DNA of 64,000 bases from Alteribacter aurantiacus DSM 18675 (lineage in GTDB: Bacteria; Bacillota; Bacilli; Bacillales; Salisediminibacteriaceae): the NCBI RefSeq assembly GCF_000429705.1, contig NZ_KE386941.1, positions 1-64,000 of the forward strand, written 5' to 3'. The notes under the pieces are model-generated. The model had not been told where the DNA came from. It was given only the letters and a program-made list of their open reading frames with translations, and did not search any database. Below, piece by piece: positions 51,131 through 59,701 of the stretch. Every line of letters starts with the position of its first letter. Position 1 is the stretch's first letter. A program made the translations under genes and the position numbers.

Positions 51131-52414
51131 TTACCGGTGAAGCATCACCGTTTCGACTTTTGGTTTTGCCGGATGGAAGTGTTTTTCGAGAAAACATAGA
51201 GTCTCCTCCCACGAGCGGCGTCCGCCCTCTGCATTTGCTTGTTCCGTCCCACCCAGTTCATAAGGAAGGTCCTTTGGAAGAACGGAAGGGAGATAAGGGA
51301 GCGTCAATACGTGACCGGCATCCTCAAGTTGAACATGCTTTTTCTCATATGCGAAATGGTGCTCAGATAATCGCTTCATCATACTCTCGCACATGGCACT
51401 AGAAGGCCATACCTGGTCTTGTCCGCTACTCAAGAGAAGGATTGGTCCGTTAATGTTCTCCACTCGAATCTCTGCCTCATCACGTTTATTTTTTTCAAGA
51501 CTTCGCTCATACATATCCCGCAATGACACCGGTTCTTTTCGCCACTGGTTCGTCAGGGACTCGATCAACGCTGAAAAAGAATAAGAGTACTTTACAAAAG
51601 GTAAAGGTTCGCCATTACGTGACCAAGAAGAACCCTTGCGTTTACGGTTAATTCCTTGAAACACGTGACTGGACGGCACTTCCCCCACGACGAGACGAAT
51701 CTTTTCGTTGTAAGAAGCACTCACCAGTGCGAGTTCGCCTCCTTTTGACGTACCCATAGTTGCAATCTCACTATGATTGACAAAGGATTTTTCGCTGAGC
51801 CATTCCACCGCTCGATCCACCGTTTCCAAAGGGATGTTTTGAAGAATTGGTGACAGACCTGGTTCACCGAAGTACGCTAATGCAAGCACCGCATATCCAT
51901 GAGAGCTCAGTACTGAGGCTGTTTCCTCGTATAGTCCTCCTTCTGACCCTCCTAGCAAAATGACACCAGGTAGGTTCTTTTCATCACGAGGATAAAAAAA
52001 GGTTCCTACAAAACCTTCTTCAAACACCGTTTCCCTCTCGATGTGATCTTCCAAGAACAATCGCGTAATGGTTCTCTCCAACACCGTTTCCTCTCGCTCA
52101 TTCAACATGGTGATCTCAATCTCCATCGGGTCTAACCCGGAACGTTGCATCACCGTTCCATGAGAAGACGTACGTGTCGGTTTTAACGAAGAAAGGAGGC
52201 GTTGGATGGATTGTTGGTCCTCTGATTTAAGTTGAATTTTACCTTGTTCATCGGCTTTTACAGTCATGGAAGACGTCCAAAGCCCCTCTGTTCTGTCAAT
52301 ATAACGGGCTTTAACCGTCACCGTTTCAAAAGGGAAAAATCCGTCCATATGAAGTTGAACCGGCTCATCAACTCGTCCAATATCGGGGTACAAAAAGCAT
52401 GTCATTTCATTCAC
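51131..52414 (-). CDS. BAAT-type acyl-CoA thioester hydrolase/acyltransferase
   Basis: A 427-aa two-domain protein. The N-terminal ~130 residues form a beta-rich Bile_Hydr_Trans domain (VDEPVQLHMDGFFPFETVTVK). The rest is an alpha/beta-hydrolase with the oxyanion GGSEGG, nucleophile Ser in TMGTSKGGELAL (Cys in the mammalian enzyme), Asp in SSGQDQVWPS and His in DAGHVLTLPY. Substrate is unknown; Ser in place of Cys favours hydrolysis. Start could be ATG 52414 or, with better spacing to AGGTG, ATG 52405. Confidence 0.9.
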   Translation of the reverse strand: MNEMTCFLYPDIGRVDEPVQLHMDGFFPFETVTVKARYIDRTEGLWTSSMTVKADEQGKIQLKSEDQQSIQRLLSSLKPTRTSSHGTVMQRSGLDPMEIEITMLNEREETVLERTITRLFLEDHIERETVFEEGFVGTFFYPRDEKNLPGVILLGGSEGGLYEETASVLSSHGYAVLALAYFGEPGLSPILQNIPLETVDRAVEWLSEKSFVNHSEIATMGTSKGGELALVSASYNEKIRLVVGEVPSSHVFQGINRKRKGSSWSRNGEPLPFVKYSYSFSALIESLTNQWRKEPVSLRDMYERSLEKNKRDEAEIRVENINGPILLLSSGQDQVWPSSAMCESMMKRLSEHHFAYEKKHVQLEDAGHVLTLPYLPSVLPKDLPYELGGTEQANAEGGRRSWEETLCFLEKHFHPAKPKVETVMLHR

Positions 52415-52578
52415 CTGCCATATGATTGTTGCGAAGCAGCTGGTGTGTATTCGTGAAGTAGGCGTTCCCTTCGCTCGTCTTATCTATATTCGATAGACGG
52501 GTAAAAAACCATTCTTTTTCTGTAAAAACCTTCTTAGGCGATCGATCTTACCTGAAGAACATCTAGAAACATAACGCA

Positions 52579-52610
52579 GGTAAAGTTCGAATTTTTTCAG
52601 TGCTTATGGT
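52579..52610. repeat. AAAGTTCGAATTTTTTCAGTGC, partial copy of the AAGGCATTG palindrome
   Basis: Only the right arm (TTCGAATTTTTTCAGTGCTT) is recognisable. It lies upstream of the BAAT gene. Confidence 0.55.
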
Positions 52611-52630
52611 AATGTCTATGGAACAATTAA

Positions 52631-52672
52631 AAAAAGCCGAGCTTCTCTTTAATGAGAGAAACTCGGCTTTTT
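52631..52672 (-). terminator. Bidirectional terminator after 29-aa gene
   Basis: AAAAAGCCGAG/CTCGGCTTTTT stem with inner CTTCTC pairing; T-runs on both strands. Confidence 0.88.
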
Positions 52673-52676
52673 ACAG

Positions 52677-52766
52677 TTAGCTACGGTTTGGGTTGTCATT
52701 GTACCCGGCAGTAAAGATGGCAGCAATAAAGGCTGCACATACGCCTAAAATTAAAAGCAAATTCAT
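52677..52766 (-). CDS. 29-aa membrane peptide
   Basis: A 29-aa peptide: MNLLLILGVCAAFIAAIFTA then GYNDNPNRS. It is one transmembrane helix with a short polar tail. AAGGAGG lies 8 nt before the ATG and a strong terminator starts 5 nt after the stop, so it is almost certainly expressed. It resembles the many tiny membrane proteins of Bacillus that stabilise larger membrane complexes; the partner is unknown. Confidence 0.75.
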   Translation of the reverse strand: MNLLLILGVCAAFIAAIFTAGYNDNPNRS

Positions 52767-52914
52767 GTTTTTTGCCTCCTTCAAACATATCGAACAATCT
52801 CTAGTAATCAATATACCACGAATAGTCTAGGGATGCACGTCCAATTTCTTTTCTTTAAACAAGCTCTCACGTATAATGAAAGCGAAAACACAGATTTGAA
52901 ACGGAGGGACCTAT

Positions 52915-53220
52915 ATGTACGTAGTCATGAACGAGTTACATGTACCCAAAGAAGGAAGAGAAAACGTAGCCGCCCGCTTCTCTGAAAGTGCAGAGAAGAT
53001 GAAAAACGTACCAGGATGCCTTGATTTTATGTTTTTACACCCCGCTGACGATGAGAACTATCAGGTGGTACTAACGAAATGGGAAACAAAAGAAGATTAC
53101 ACAGCGTGGGTAGACAGCCGTGCTTTTAAAGATGCTCATAAAAAGCGTCGTGAGAATTTGGACAAGAGCCCGACTTCCGGTAACAAAATCTACGAGTATG
53201 AAGCAAAACATCATCTGTAA
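52915..53220 (+). CDS. ABM-domain protein (HmoA/IsdG-like heme monooxygenase)
   Basis: A 101-aa antibiotic-biosynthesis-monooxygenase fold protein: MYVVMNELHVPKEG, FSESAEKMKNVPGCLDFMFL, VVLTKWETKEDYTAWVDS and FKDAHKK with the likely heme-binding His. The layout matches Bacillus HmoA, which degrades heme to free iron. GGAGGGAC precedes the ATG. Monocistronic. Confidence 0.85.
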   Translation: MYVVMNELHVPKEGRENVAARFSESAEKMKNVPGCLDFMFLHPADDENYQVVLTKWETKEDYTAWVDSRAFKDAHKKRRENLDKSPTSGNKIYEYEAKHHL

Positions 53221-53228
53221 AACGTGTG

Positions 53229-53259
53229 AAGGTGCCTGAGTGTGGGCATCTTCTTTTTT
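53229..53259 (+). terminator. Terminator after HmoA-like gene
   Basis: AAGGTGCC/GGCATCTT stem with TGAGTGTG loop and TTCTTTTTT. Confidence 0.8.
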
Positions 53260-53279
53260 GGTCTCATGAGAGCTAAGGC

Positions 53280-53405
53280 GTTAATAACTGGGATGAAACA
53301 GTTAATTATAGCTTGAAAGCCGTAAATCGTAACATTGATCCAGTCAATAGTGTAACCGTAGCCGTTAATACACGAGTTCAAGCCGTTAATCATCGCTATG
53401 AACTG
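53280..53405. repeat. Phased tandem array 2 (six units, exactly 21 bp)
   Basis: GTTAAT or a one-base variant starts at 53280, 53301, 53322, 53343, 53364 and 53385, exactly 21 bp apart. Most units end in AGCC, CCA or ACA. It fills the gap between the HmoA-like and DUF5366 genes. Confidence 0.88.
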
Positions 53406-53507
53406 AGCGGGAGAGCGTCCGTCTCCTTTTTGTACTCTGTATTAAATGTCGGTAAAAAATAGCCGATAAAAGAAGTAGTAGTGACGATAGGCAAGGTGAT
53501 CATGTTG

Positions 53508-54065
53508 ATGAAAAATACATATCTTACGAGTCATTTCCCCCTCATCTCCATCGTTTTTTTCAGTCTGGCTCTTGCGTTATTCAGTGAACGAGCGATTATC
53601 GCTTTTTTGATAGAGGTGGGGATTTACAACGGAATGACCGAAGTGTTCAGTGAGCAAGGAATTACACTTTCCTTACTATTTTTGCTTTTGTTTTTTTACT
53701 TTATGCTTTTTTCTGCCCTAAAGTTGATCGCGGATACCATCAACGAAGTATCGCTTCTTTTCTTTTCAAAGGACAAGGAAGGAAGTGATCTACAAAAAAT
53801 CAGGGGAGGCGTGTGGATATTTCTTATCGGGAGTATTTTGGCTGTGGTTCTCTCATTTAATATCCTGTATGTGATAGGGGCTTTTTTGGTCGCTTGTTTT
53901 TGTTATTTCGTATTCTTTGTATACAAACTGGGAAGTTCTCTTTCTTCAGCTACGTTGGTGGGGATGATTTTTTTTCACATGTTTTTTTGGTCGACTCTCG
54001 TTGCGAGTGTGTCGTTTGCTCTTCTTAAGTTGTACAACACAATGTTGGCTTCATTGCCTATTTAA
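53508..54065 (+). CDS. yufK: DUF5366 membrane protein (YufK)
   Basis: A 185-aa integral membrane protein with about five helices. The pattern MKNTYLTSHFPLISIVFFSL, the TLSLLFLLLFFYFMLFSALK helix and the polar motif KLIADTINEVSLLFFSKDKEG match B. subtilis YufK (DUF5366). Function unknown. ATG 53508 is chosen for its 7-nt spacing from AAGGTGAT. It is flanked on both sides by phased tandem arrays. Confidence 0.85.
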   Translation: MKNTYLTSHFPLISIVFFSLALALFSERAIIAFLIEVGIYNGMTEVFSEQGITLSLLFLLLFFYFMLFSALKLIADTINEVSLLFFSKDKEGSDLQKIRGGVWIFLIGSILAVVLSFNILYVIGAFLVACFCYFVFFVYKLGSSLSSATLVGMIFFHMFFWSTLVASVSFALLKLYNTMLASLPI

Positions 54066-54097
54066 AAGAAGAGGTGTGTTCGAGTGTCTTTCAATCT

Positions 54098-54133
54098 AAA
54101 GCGTTACCGATATACGTTCGGTTGCGTTTTTTT
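54098..54133 (+). terminator. Terminator after yufK
   Basis: AAAGCGTTACCGA/TCGGTTGCGTTT stem with seven T. Confidence 0.88.
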
Positions 54134-54169
54134 GTTTGTTTAGGAATATATAATTCTTCTTACATGTGG

Positions 54170-54289
54170 CTAACTCAGACAAAATGAAAATAAGTGGACC
54201 GAACGTAGAATAAGTTAGCCAAACAAATGATAAGTGGAACAAACTTAAAATAACGAAGACAAAACAACAATAAGTGGATCATACGGGAG
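54170..54289. repeat. Phased tandem array 3 (six units, exactly 20 bp)
   Basis: Units start at 54170, 54190, 54210, 54230, 54250 and 54270 with consensus ATAAGTGGACCAAAC. The second, fourth and sixth units share ATAAGTGGA. It lies between yufK and the PBP gene. A GC-rich hairpin (GGGAGGCGA/TCGCCCTCC) follows at 54286-54309. Confidence 0.88.
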
Positions 54290-54349
54290 GCGAAAGGCCT
54301 CGCCCTCCGTAAGTGCTCCGCTATCCTTCAGTCTCCTGAGCTTTTCCTT

Positions 54350-56203
54350 TCACTCCATCAATTTCTTCCATAAAGATGTGTGCAGGTTTCTTTCGCTTGC
54401 ATGCGGGATGGGGGAAGGCGTATCCTGACCGAGCCAAATACCCGTTGTGTATGAGTCGTCCAAACCGACGAACCAAAGGTCATGAAAGCTTGTGGTGGTG
54501 CCGGTTTTCCCTCCTGCGTAACGATTTCCCGGAAGACGGGCTGCTCGTCCGGTACCGTCATCAACGACCTTTTGAAGTAACTGGCGCATATAGTCATTCG
54601 TTTCTTTTGTCCAAACGGACTCGGTTCGGTCATCCCACTCGTAAATCGTGTTGCTGTTTCGGTCCGTCACATGGGTAATTGCTCGCGGTCGTGTAAAATG
54701 GCCATCATTTCCAAACGTAGTATAAGCCCCTGTAAGCTCTAAAAGGGATACCTCCATCGTACCAAGTGCGGCAGAGAGCACGCGGTGATCGTTGGTCACA
54801 CGACTGAATTCGAAAGGCTCGAGGTACTCGAATCCTTTCTCCACACCGATTTGATGAAGCATGCGTACAGCGGCTGTGTTATACGATCGAGCGAAGGATT
54901 TGTCTAGTGGGACCCAACCGTAAGTGGCTCCGCCAAAATTACCGGGAGCGTACCCATTGTGCTCGAAAGGACTTGCATCGATCACCGTAGATGGCCCCAC
55001 ACCTGTGTATTCCATATAAGGAGCAAAGGATAGAAACGGTTTGATTGCGGATCCCGGCTGGTTATAAGCCTGATAAACTCTGTTAAAGTCAAACTTTTGA
55101 TAGTCAAGGCCGCCAGCTAGGGCGACGATCTGGTGTGAATCGTGATCGATCATCACGGCGCTTCCTTGCAGATTGGCTCCTTTTAACGTGTGATTGATCT
55201 CCTTAACGAGATGGTGCTGCTTGCTTTCATCAAGAGCAGTATGGATCCTGATTCCGCTACTCAGTAATTCGTTGACTTTTTCTTCCCAGCGTTCTCGTAT
55301 ACTCTGCCTTTTATCATCGGAGATTGCTTGTTTTACTTTTGCATCATACCCGTGATGGTGACCGATCAGCTCGTGAAATTCATGGTGCACATATGTGACG
55401 TAGTCGGGGAAAAGATCAATTTTGTTTTTTACATTCAAAAGAACCTCTTCTTCTTTTGCCTCATCATAATCAGAATCCGAGATAAAGCCTTCATTCTTCA
55501 TTTGTTTTAACACCCAATCCTGCCTAGTGTGAGTGTTTTCCTTATGTAATAACGGGTTGTATAGTTCAGGGCGGTTCGGGATAGCGATTAAGAAGGTGCA
55601 TTCCGCAAGTGAAAGTTCATGAGCATGCTTTCCGAAGTAAAATAGGCTCGCTGCTTCAATCCCGTAAATGCCGTTATGAAAATAAAGGACGTTCACATAT
55701 AATTCAAGGATTTCTTCTTTTGTTAAATGGCGTTCCAGTTGATATGCGTGTAATAGTTCAACGAGCTTCCGTTCATACGTTTGTTCGTGAGACAAATAGA
55801 TGTTTCGCGCGAGCTGTTGGGTAACGGTGCTGCCTCCTTGGGCAACCGACTGGGATTCGAGGTTTACGAGAAGGGCACGCACAATGCCTTGGACATCGAA
55901 GCCTTGGTGGTCGTAAAAGGATTGGTCTTCCACAGCCACGAGTGCTTCAATAACATGCCGTGGGATTTGGTCATATGTAAGATTGACTCTGTAATCACCG
56001 GCATACAGTTCTGAAATAACAGCGTCATCGGCTCCTTTAATAAAACTTGTTTCCGACAGAGACGTTTTTTTTATTGGCATTCGTTCATCCAATACATGAT
56101 GAAAAGAATTGGCTTTTTGGTATTCGGTGATGCCTTCAATTAGAAAAAATGAAAAAGCCCCCATGAAAAAAAGGACCCAAAACGTTCCTGCCACTCCTCG
56201 CAT
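54350..56203 (-). CDS. Class A penicillin-binding protein (transglycosylase/transpeptidase)
   Basis: A 617-aa bifunctional cell-wall synthase. One N-terminal TM helix (about 5-23) is followed by a GT51 glycosyltransferase domain (about 60-235) with the catalytic E92 (VEDQSFYDHQGFD), GGSTVTQQLARN and the ERHLTKEEILELYVN motif. The transpeptidase domain (about 345-600) has S385-x-x-K388 (PGSAIKPF), SYN at 440-442 and KTG at 566-568. It ends soon after the KTG domain without the long disordered tail of PBP1, so it is closer to the PbpG/PBP4 type. Its 3' end faces array 3. Confidence 0.93.
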   Translation of the reverse strand: MRGVAGTFWVLFFMGAFSFFLIEGITEYQKANSFHHVLDERMPIKKTSLSETSFIKGADDAVISELYAGDYRVNLTYDQIPRHVIEALVAVEDQSFYDHQGFDVQGIVRALLVNLESQSVAQGGSTVTQQLARNIYLSHEQTYERKLVELLHAYQLERHLTKEEILELYVNVLYFHNGIYGIEAASLFYFGKHAHELSLAECTFLIAIPNRPELYNPLLHKENTHTRQDWVLKQMKNEGFISDSDYDEAKEEEVLLNVKNKIDLFPDYVTYVHHEFHELIGHHHGYDAKVKQAISDDKRQSIRERWEEKVNELLSSGIRIHTALDESKQHHLVKEINHTLKGANLQGSAVMIDHDSHQIVALAGGLDYQKFDFNRVYQAYNQPGSAIKPFLSFAPYMEYTGVGPSTVIDASPFEHNGYAPGNFGGATYGWVPLDKSFARSYNTAAVRMLHQIGVEKGFEYLEPFEFSRVTNDHRVLSAALGTMEVSLLELTGAYTTFGNDGHFTRPRAITHVTDRNSNTIYEWDDRTESVWTKETNDYMRQLLQKVVDDGTGRAARLPGNRYAGGKTGTTTSFHDLWFVGLDDSYTTGIWLGQDTPSPIPHASERNLHTSLWKKLME

Positions 56204-56372
56204 GTCCTTACGCCTCCTTGCATTCTCCTTTTATTCTATTAAATACTGTCGAAAATTGGTAGGTTTTATACGCATGTCTTTTCAAAGAGAGCGAATGAAC
56301 CTATGAAGCCATGCATAAGATGAATCAAGATATCTGGTTGTTTCCCCAACCAGTATTGGGAGGAGGCCCCAA

Positions 56373-58268
56373 ATGGACATTCTTAATAAAATTCAGCAGT
56401 ACCGGGAAGAGGAAGAGAACCTGAAGTGGGAAGGGACATTCGCGGAGTACCTAGACATCTTGAGAGAACGACCGGAAGTGGCACAGACTGCACACTCCCG
56501 TATTTATAACATGGTTAAAGATGCGGGCGTAGAGGAAGTCGATGGTAAAAAGCATTATCGTTTCTTTGAAAATCAGATTTACGGGCTTGAAGACGCGCTT
56601 GAAAGATTGGTAGAAGAGTATTTTCATTCAGCAGCCAAAAGACTTGATGTTCGTAAACGAATTCTCTTGTTGATGGGCCCTGTAAGTGGTGGTAAATCGA
56701 CTCTTGTGACGATCTTGAAACGAGGACTTGAAAAGTATTCCAAGTGTGACAACGGAGCTGTCTACGGGATTAAAGGCTGTCCGATGCACGAAGATCCGTT
56801 GCACCTCATTCCGCACCATTTACGTGAGGAATTCAAAAATGAAACAGGCATTCGCGTAGAAGGAAACTTGTCTCCTCTCAACCTCATGCGTCTTGAGCAA
56901 GAATATGGTGGGCGTATTGAAGATGTAATGGTAGAACGAGTAATATTCTCCGAAGACAAGCGTTGCGGTATCGGAACGTTCAGTCCATCCGATCCGAAGT
57001 CTCAAGACATTGCGGATCTAACCGGTAGCATTGACTTCTCAACCATTGCGGAGTACGGATCAGAATCAGATCCTCGCGCCTACCGCTTTGACGGCGAGCT
57101 TAACAAAGCCAACCGTGGACTCATGGAGTTCCAAGAGATGCTCAAATGTGATGAAAAGTTCTTATGGCACTTATTATCTCTTACTCAAGAAGGAAACTTC
57201 AAAGCTGGGCGATTCGCGTTAATTTCAGCTGATGAAATGATTGTTGCGCATACCAACGAAGCGGAATACAAGTCGTTTATTTCCAATAAGAAAAATGAGG
57301 CTCTTCACTCACGGATCATCGTCATGCCGATTCCGTACAACTTGAAAGTCAGTGAAGAGGAACGAATCTACGAAAAAATGATTCGAGATAGCGATATTTC
57401 CAATGTCCACATCGCCCCTCATGCATTAAGAATAGCAGCGATCTTTACCATTCTTACAAGACTCAAAGAGTCCAAGAAAAATGGTGTGGATATTCTGAAG
57501 AAAATGAAGCTCTATGATGGGCAAAATGTAGAAGGCTTCAATACGCAAGACATAGAGGAAATGAAGAAAGAGTATCAAGACGAAGGAATGAACGGAATTG
57601 ACCCTCGGTACGTGATCAACCGGATTTCCTCGGCGATCATTCGTAAAGAGCTCACGTCGATCAACGCCCTGGACGTACTTCGTTCAATCAAAGACGGACT
57701 CGATCAGCATGCGTCGATTTCAAAAGAGGATAGAGAGCGTTATCTGAATTACATCTCTGTCGCTCGTAAAGAGTACGACGAGATTGCGAAAAAAGAAGTA
57801 CAGAAAGCCTTTGTGTACTCATATGAAGAGTCTGCGAAAACCCTCATGGATAATTACCTTGATAATGTGGAAGCGTATTGCAACAAAAACAAGTTGCGCG
57901 ATCCGCTCACAGGTGAAGAAATGAACCCTGATGAAAAACTCATGCGTTCTATTGAAGAGCAAATCGGCATTTCCGAGAATGCGAAGAAAGCATTCCGTGA
58001 AGAAATCCTGATTCGCATTTCTGCTTACGCTCGTAAAGGGAAGAAGTTCGACTATCAATCCCACGAACGTCTCAGAGAAGCGATCCAGAAGAAGCTGTTT
58101 GCTGATCTGAAAGACGTTGTCAAAATCACAACGTCAACGAAAACGCCTGACGAAAACCAGCTCAAAAAAGTAAACGAGGTAATCGCACGCCTTATCGAAG
58201 ATCACGGCTACAATTCCACTTCCGCAAACGAACTGCTCCGCTACGTCGGAAGCTTGCTAAACCGCTAA
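56373..58268 (+). CDS. prkA: PrkA family AAA+ serine protein kinase/protease
   Basis: A 631-aa protein with an AAA+ module (Walker A GPVSGGKS at 102-109) and a C-terminal kinase-like domain, the full length of Bacillus PrkA. PrkA acts in early sporulation and stress; both kinase and Lon-like protease activities have been reported for the family. GGGAGGAGG precedes ATG 56373. Its usual partners (YhbH and SpoVR-type genes) are not immediately downstream here; a repeat-type hairpin terminates it. Confidence 0.95.
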   Translation: MDILNKIQQYREEEENLKWEGTFAEYLDILRERPEVAQTAHSRIYNMVKDAGVEEVDGKKHYRFFENQIYGLEDALERLVEEYFHSAAKRLDVRKRILLLMGPVSGGKSTLVTILKRGLEKYSKCDNGAVYGIKGCPMHEDPLHLIPHHLREEFKNETGIRVEGNLSPLNLMRLEQEYGGRIEDVMVERVIFSEDKRCGIGTFSPSDPKSQDIADLTGSIDFSTIAEYGSESDPRAYRFDGELNKANRGLMEFQEMLKCDEKFLWHLLSLTQEGNFKAGRFALISADEMIVAHTNEAEYKSFISNKKNEALHSRIIVMPIPYNLKVSEEERIYEKMIRDSDISNVHIAPHALRIAAIFTILTRLKESKKNGVDILKKMKLYDGQNVEGFNTQDIEEMKKEYQDEGMNGIDPRYVINRISSAIIRKELTSINALDVLRSIKDGLDQHASISKEDRERYLNYISVARKEYDEIAKKEVQKAFVYSYEESAKTLMDNYLDNVEAYCNKNKLRDPLTGEEMNPDEKLMRSIEEQIGISENAKKAFREEILIRISAYARKGKKFDYQSHERLREAIQKKLFADLKDVVKITTSTKTPDENQLKKVNEVIARLIEDHGYNSTSANELLRYVGSLLNR

Positions 58269-58280
58269 AAAGTTCAAGAA

Positions 58281-58312
58281 AAGTTCGGGGGACTGTCCCC
58301 CGAACTTTTTTG
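58281..58312 (+). repeat. GTTCGGGGG palindrome acting as prkA terminator (copy 3)
   Basis: AAGTTCGGGGG/CCCCCGAACTT stem with loop ACTGT, then TTTTTGTTTT. Same family as 29607. Confidence 0.88.
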
Positions 58313-58664
58313 TTTTGGGGTTGACAACGAGAGGTAGCTATGAAACAAGGTTTTCTGTCTTGTGATTTTGGGTATGAAGTACGTAATAAGTAAAATCCTC
58401 TTTTCCTCTTCACCACTCTTCTGTTTTACATAACCTGCTTTTTTTATTCTCATTTAGGTTTACTATTTATCATTTCTGTCAATAGTAGTTAAGTTGGCTA
58501 TAACGCTATAACTATCATACTAATTTTTTCAGTAACCTCTTCTTTATTTCATTTTATTAACAAATATTATTATTATTTAATAATAGTTTAAAACGTTATA
58601 TCCATGGCTATTAATAGAGTATAAAAGTCCTTGAATTAATCAAATAAATGGAGGAGAACAAAGG
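58313..58664 (+). other. AT-rich intergenic region before signal peptidase gene (no gene)
   Basis: About 350 bp, T-rich. It has an imperfect direct repeat GGCTATAACGCTATAACTAT (58497-58516) and a TATTATTATTATTTAATAATA inverted stretch near 58566-58586. The promoter of the signal peptidase gene should lie near 58600-58640; no clear -35 is seen. Confidence 0.4.
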
Positions 58665-59264
58665 ATGAGAACAGAAGATGTCGGTAGTCGCCGAGCGGTA
58701 AGAGATCCTTTTAAAAAGAAGAATTGGAAGCTGGAGCTTTGGAGTTGGACGAAGACATTCATGATTGTTTTTATCATTGCTATTATGATTCGCGGCTTCA
58801 TGTTCACAAACTATATAGTGTATGGCCAATCCATGATGCCGACGATCAATGACGGTGAACGGATTATTGTTAACAAAATCGGTTATGAGATTAGTCAGCC
58901 TAACCGATTTGACCTGATTATTTTTCACGCTACAGAGGATACGGATTACATTAAACGTGTAATCGGGCTACCCGGTGATACGATTCGTTACGAAAATGAC
59001 ATTCTCTATATAAATGATAAGCCCCATGATGAAGACTTTCTTAATCAGTTCCGAGAAGAATTGAATGGTGATATTCTGACCAGTGACTTCACATTAGAAG
59101 ATATTACAGGAGAATTGAATGTGCCTGAGGGACATATCTTCGTACTCGGCGATAACCGGCAAAATAGTATAGACAGTCGTCAAATTGGATTTGTACCAAT
59201 GGAACAAATCGTTGGACGAGCCAATATGGCATATTGGCCGATCCAAGCATTTAGACTGTTTTAA
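58665..59264 (+). CDS. sipS: Signal peptidase I
   Basis: A 199-aa type I signal peptidase that cleaves Sec/Tat signal peptides on the outer face. One N-terminal TM helix (about 30-50) is followed by box B with the catalytic S56 (GQSMMPT) and box D with K97 (YIKRVIGLPGD), then box E GDNRQNSIDSRQIG. Size and a single TM segment match Bacillus SipS/SipT. The symbol is by type; which paralogue it is cannot be told. GGAGGAG precedes ATG 58665. Confidence 0.93.
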   Translation: MRTEDVGSRRAVRDPFKKKNWKLELWSWTKTFMIVFIIAIMIRGFMFTNYIVYGQSMMPTINDGERIIVNKIGYEISQPNRFDLIIFHATEDTDYIKRVIGLPGDTIRYENDILYINDKPHDEDFLNQFREELNGDILTSDFTLEDITGELNVPEGHIFVLGDNRQNSIDSRQIGFVPMEQIVGRANMAYWPIQAFRLF

Positions 59265-59273
59265 GATAAAAGA

Positions 59274-59311
59274 AGAGGCGTTCCTTCAAACAGAAGGAAC
59301 ACCTCTTTTTT
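59274..59311 (+). terminator. Terminator after signal peptidase gene
   Basis: AGAGGCGTTCCTT/AAGGAACACCTCT stem with seven T. Confidence 0.92.
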
Positions 59312-59357
59312 GTTATACTGATAGCACTAACACACTCATAATAGGGGGTGAACGACT

Positions 59358-59690
59358 ATGGGAAGAACTAAACTGGACGTCTGCGGAGTGAAAGTGGACC
59401 AACAAACCCGTTGTGCACACTATCATTCAGAGAACGACCGCATTTCTATCAAGATGAAGTGTTGTCAAACGTATTACGCTTGTATCACCTGTCATGAAGA
59501 GCTCGCCGATCATCCGGTTGAGAGGTGGACACCAGACGAATTTGAAACTACAAAAGCGGTCCTATGTGGGGCATGTAGAACGGAACTGACCATTAGTGAA
59601 TACATAAATGGAGGTTCCGTGTGCCCTAACTGCGCAGCCGAATTTAATCCAGGTTGTGCTAATCATTATCATTATTATTTTAAATTGTGA
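59358..59690 (+). CDS. CHY zinc-finger protein
   Basis: A 110-aa protein with the CHY-type zinc-binding pattern: CGVKVDQQTRCAHYHSEND, KMKCCQTYYACITCHEELADH, VLCGACRTELTISEY and SVCPNCAAEFNPGCANHYHYYF. About eleven Cys and His would bind three zinc ions. Bacterial members are uncharacterised; the yeast relative Hot13 helps zinc handling in mitochondria. AGGGGGTG lies upstream of ATG 59358. Confidence 0.92.
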   Translation: MGRTKLDVCGVKVDQQTRCAHYHSENDRISIKMKCCQTYYACITCHEELADHPVERWTPDEFETTKAVLCGACRTELTISEYINGGSVCPNCAAEFNPGCANHYHYYFKL

Positions 59691-59701
59691 TGGATTGATC
59701 C

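Noticed and set aside
53280..54289. Arrays 2 and 3 considered as CRISPR
   Set aside because: Units are 20-21 bp with variable halves, no near-identical repeats, no cas genes and no leader.
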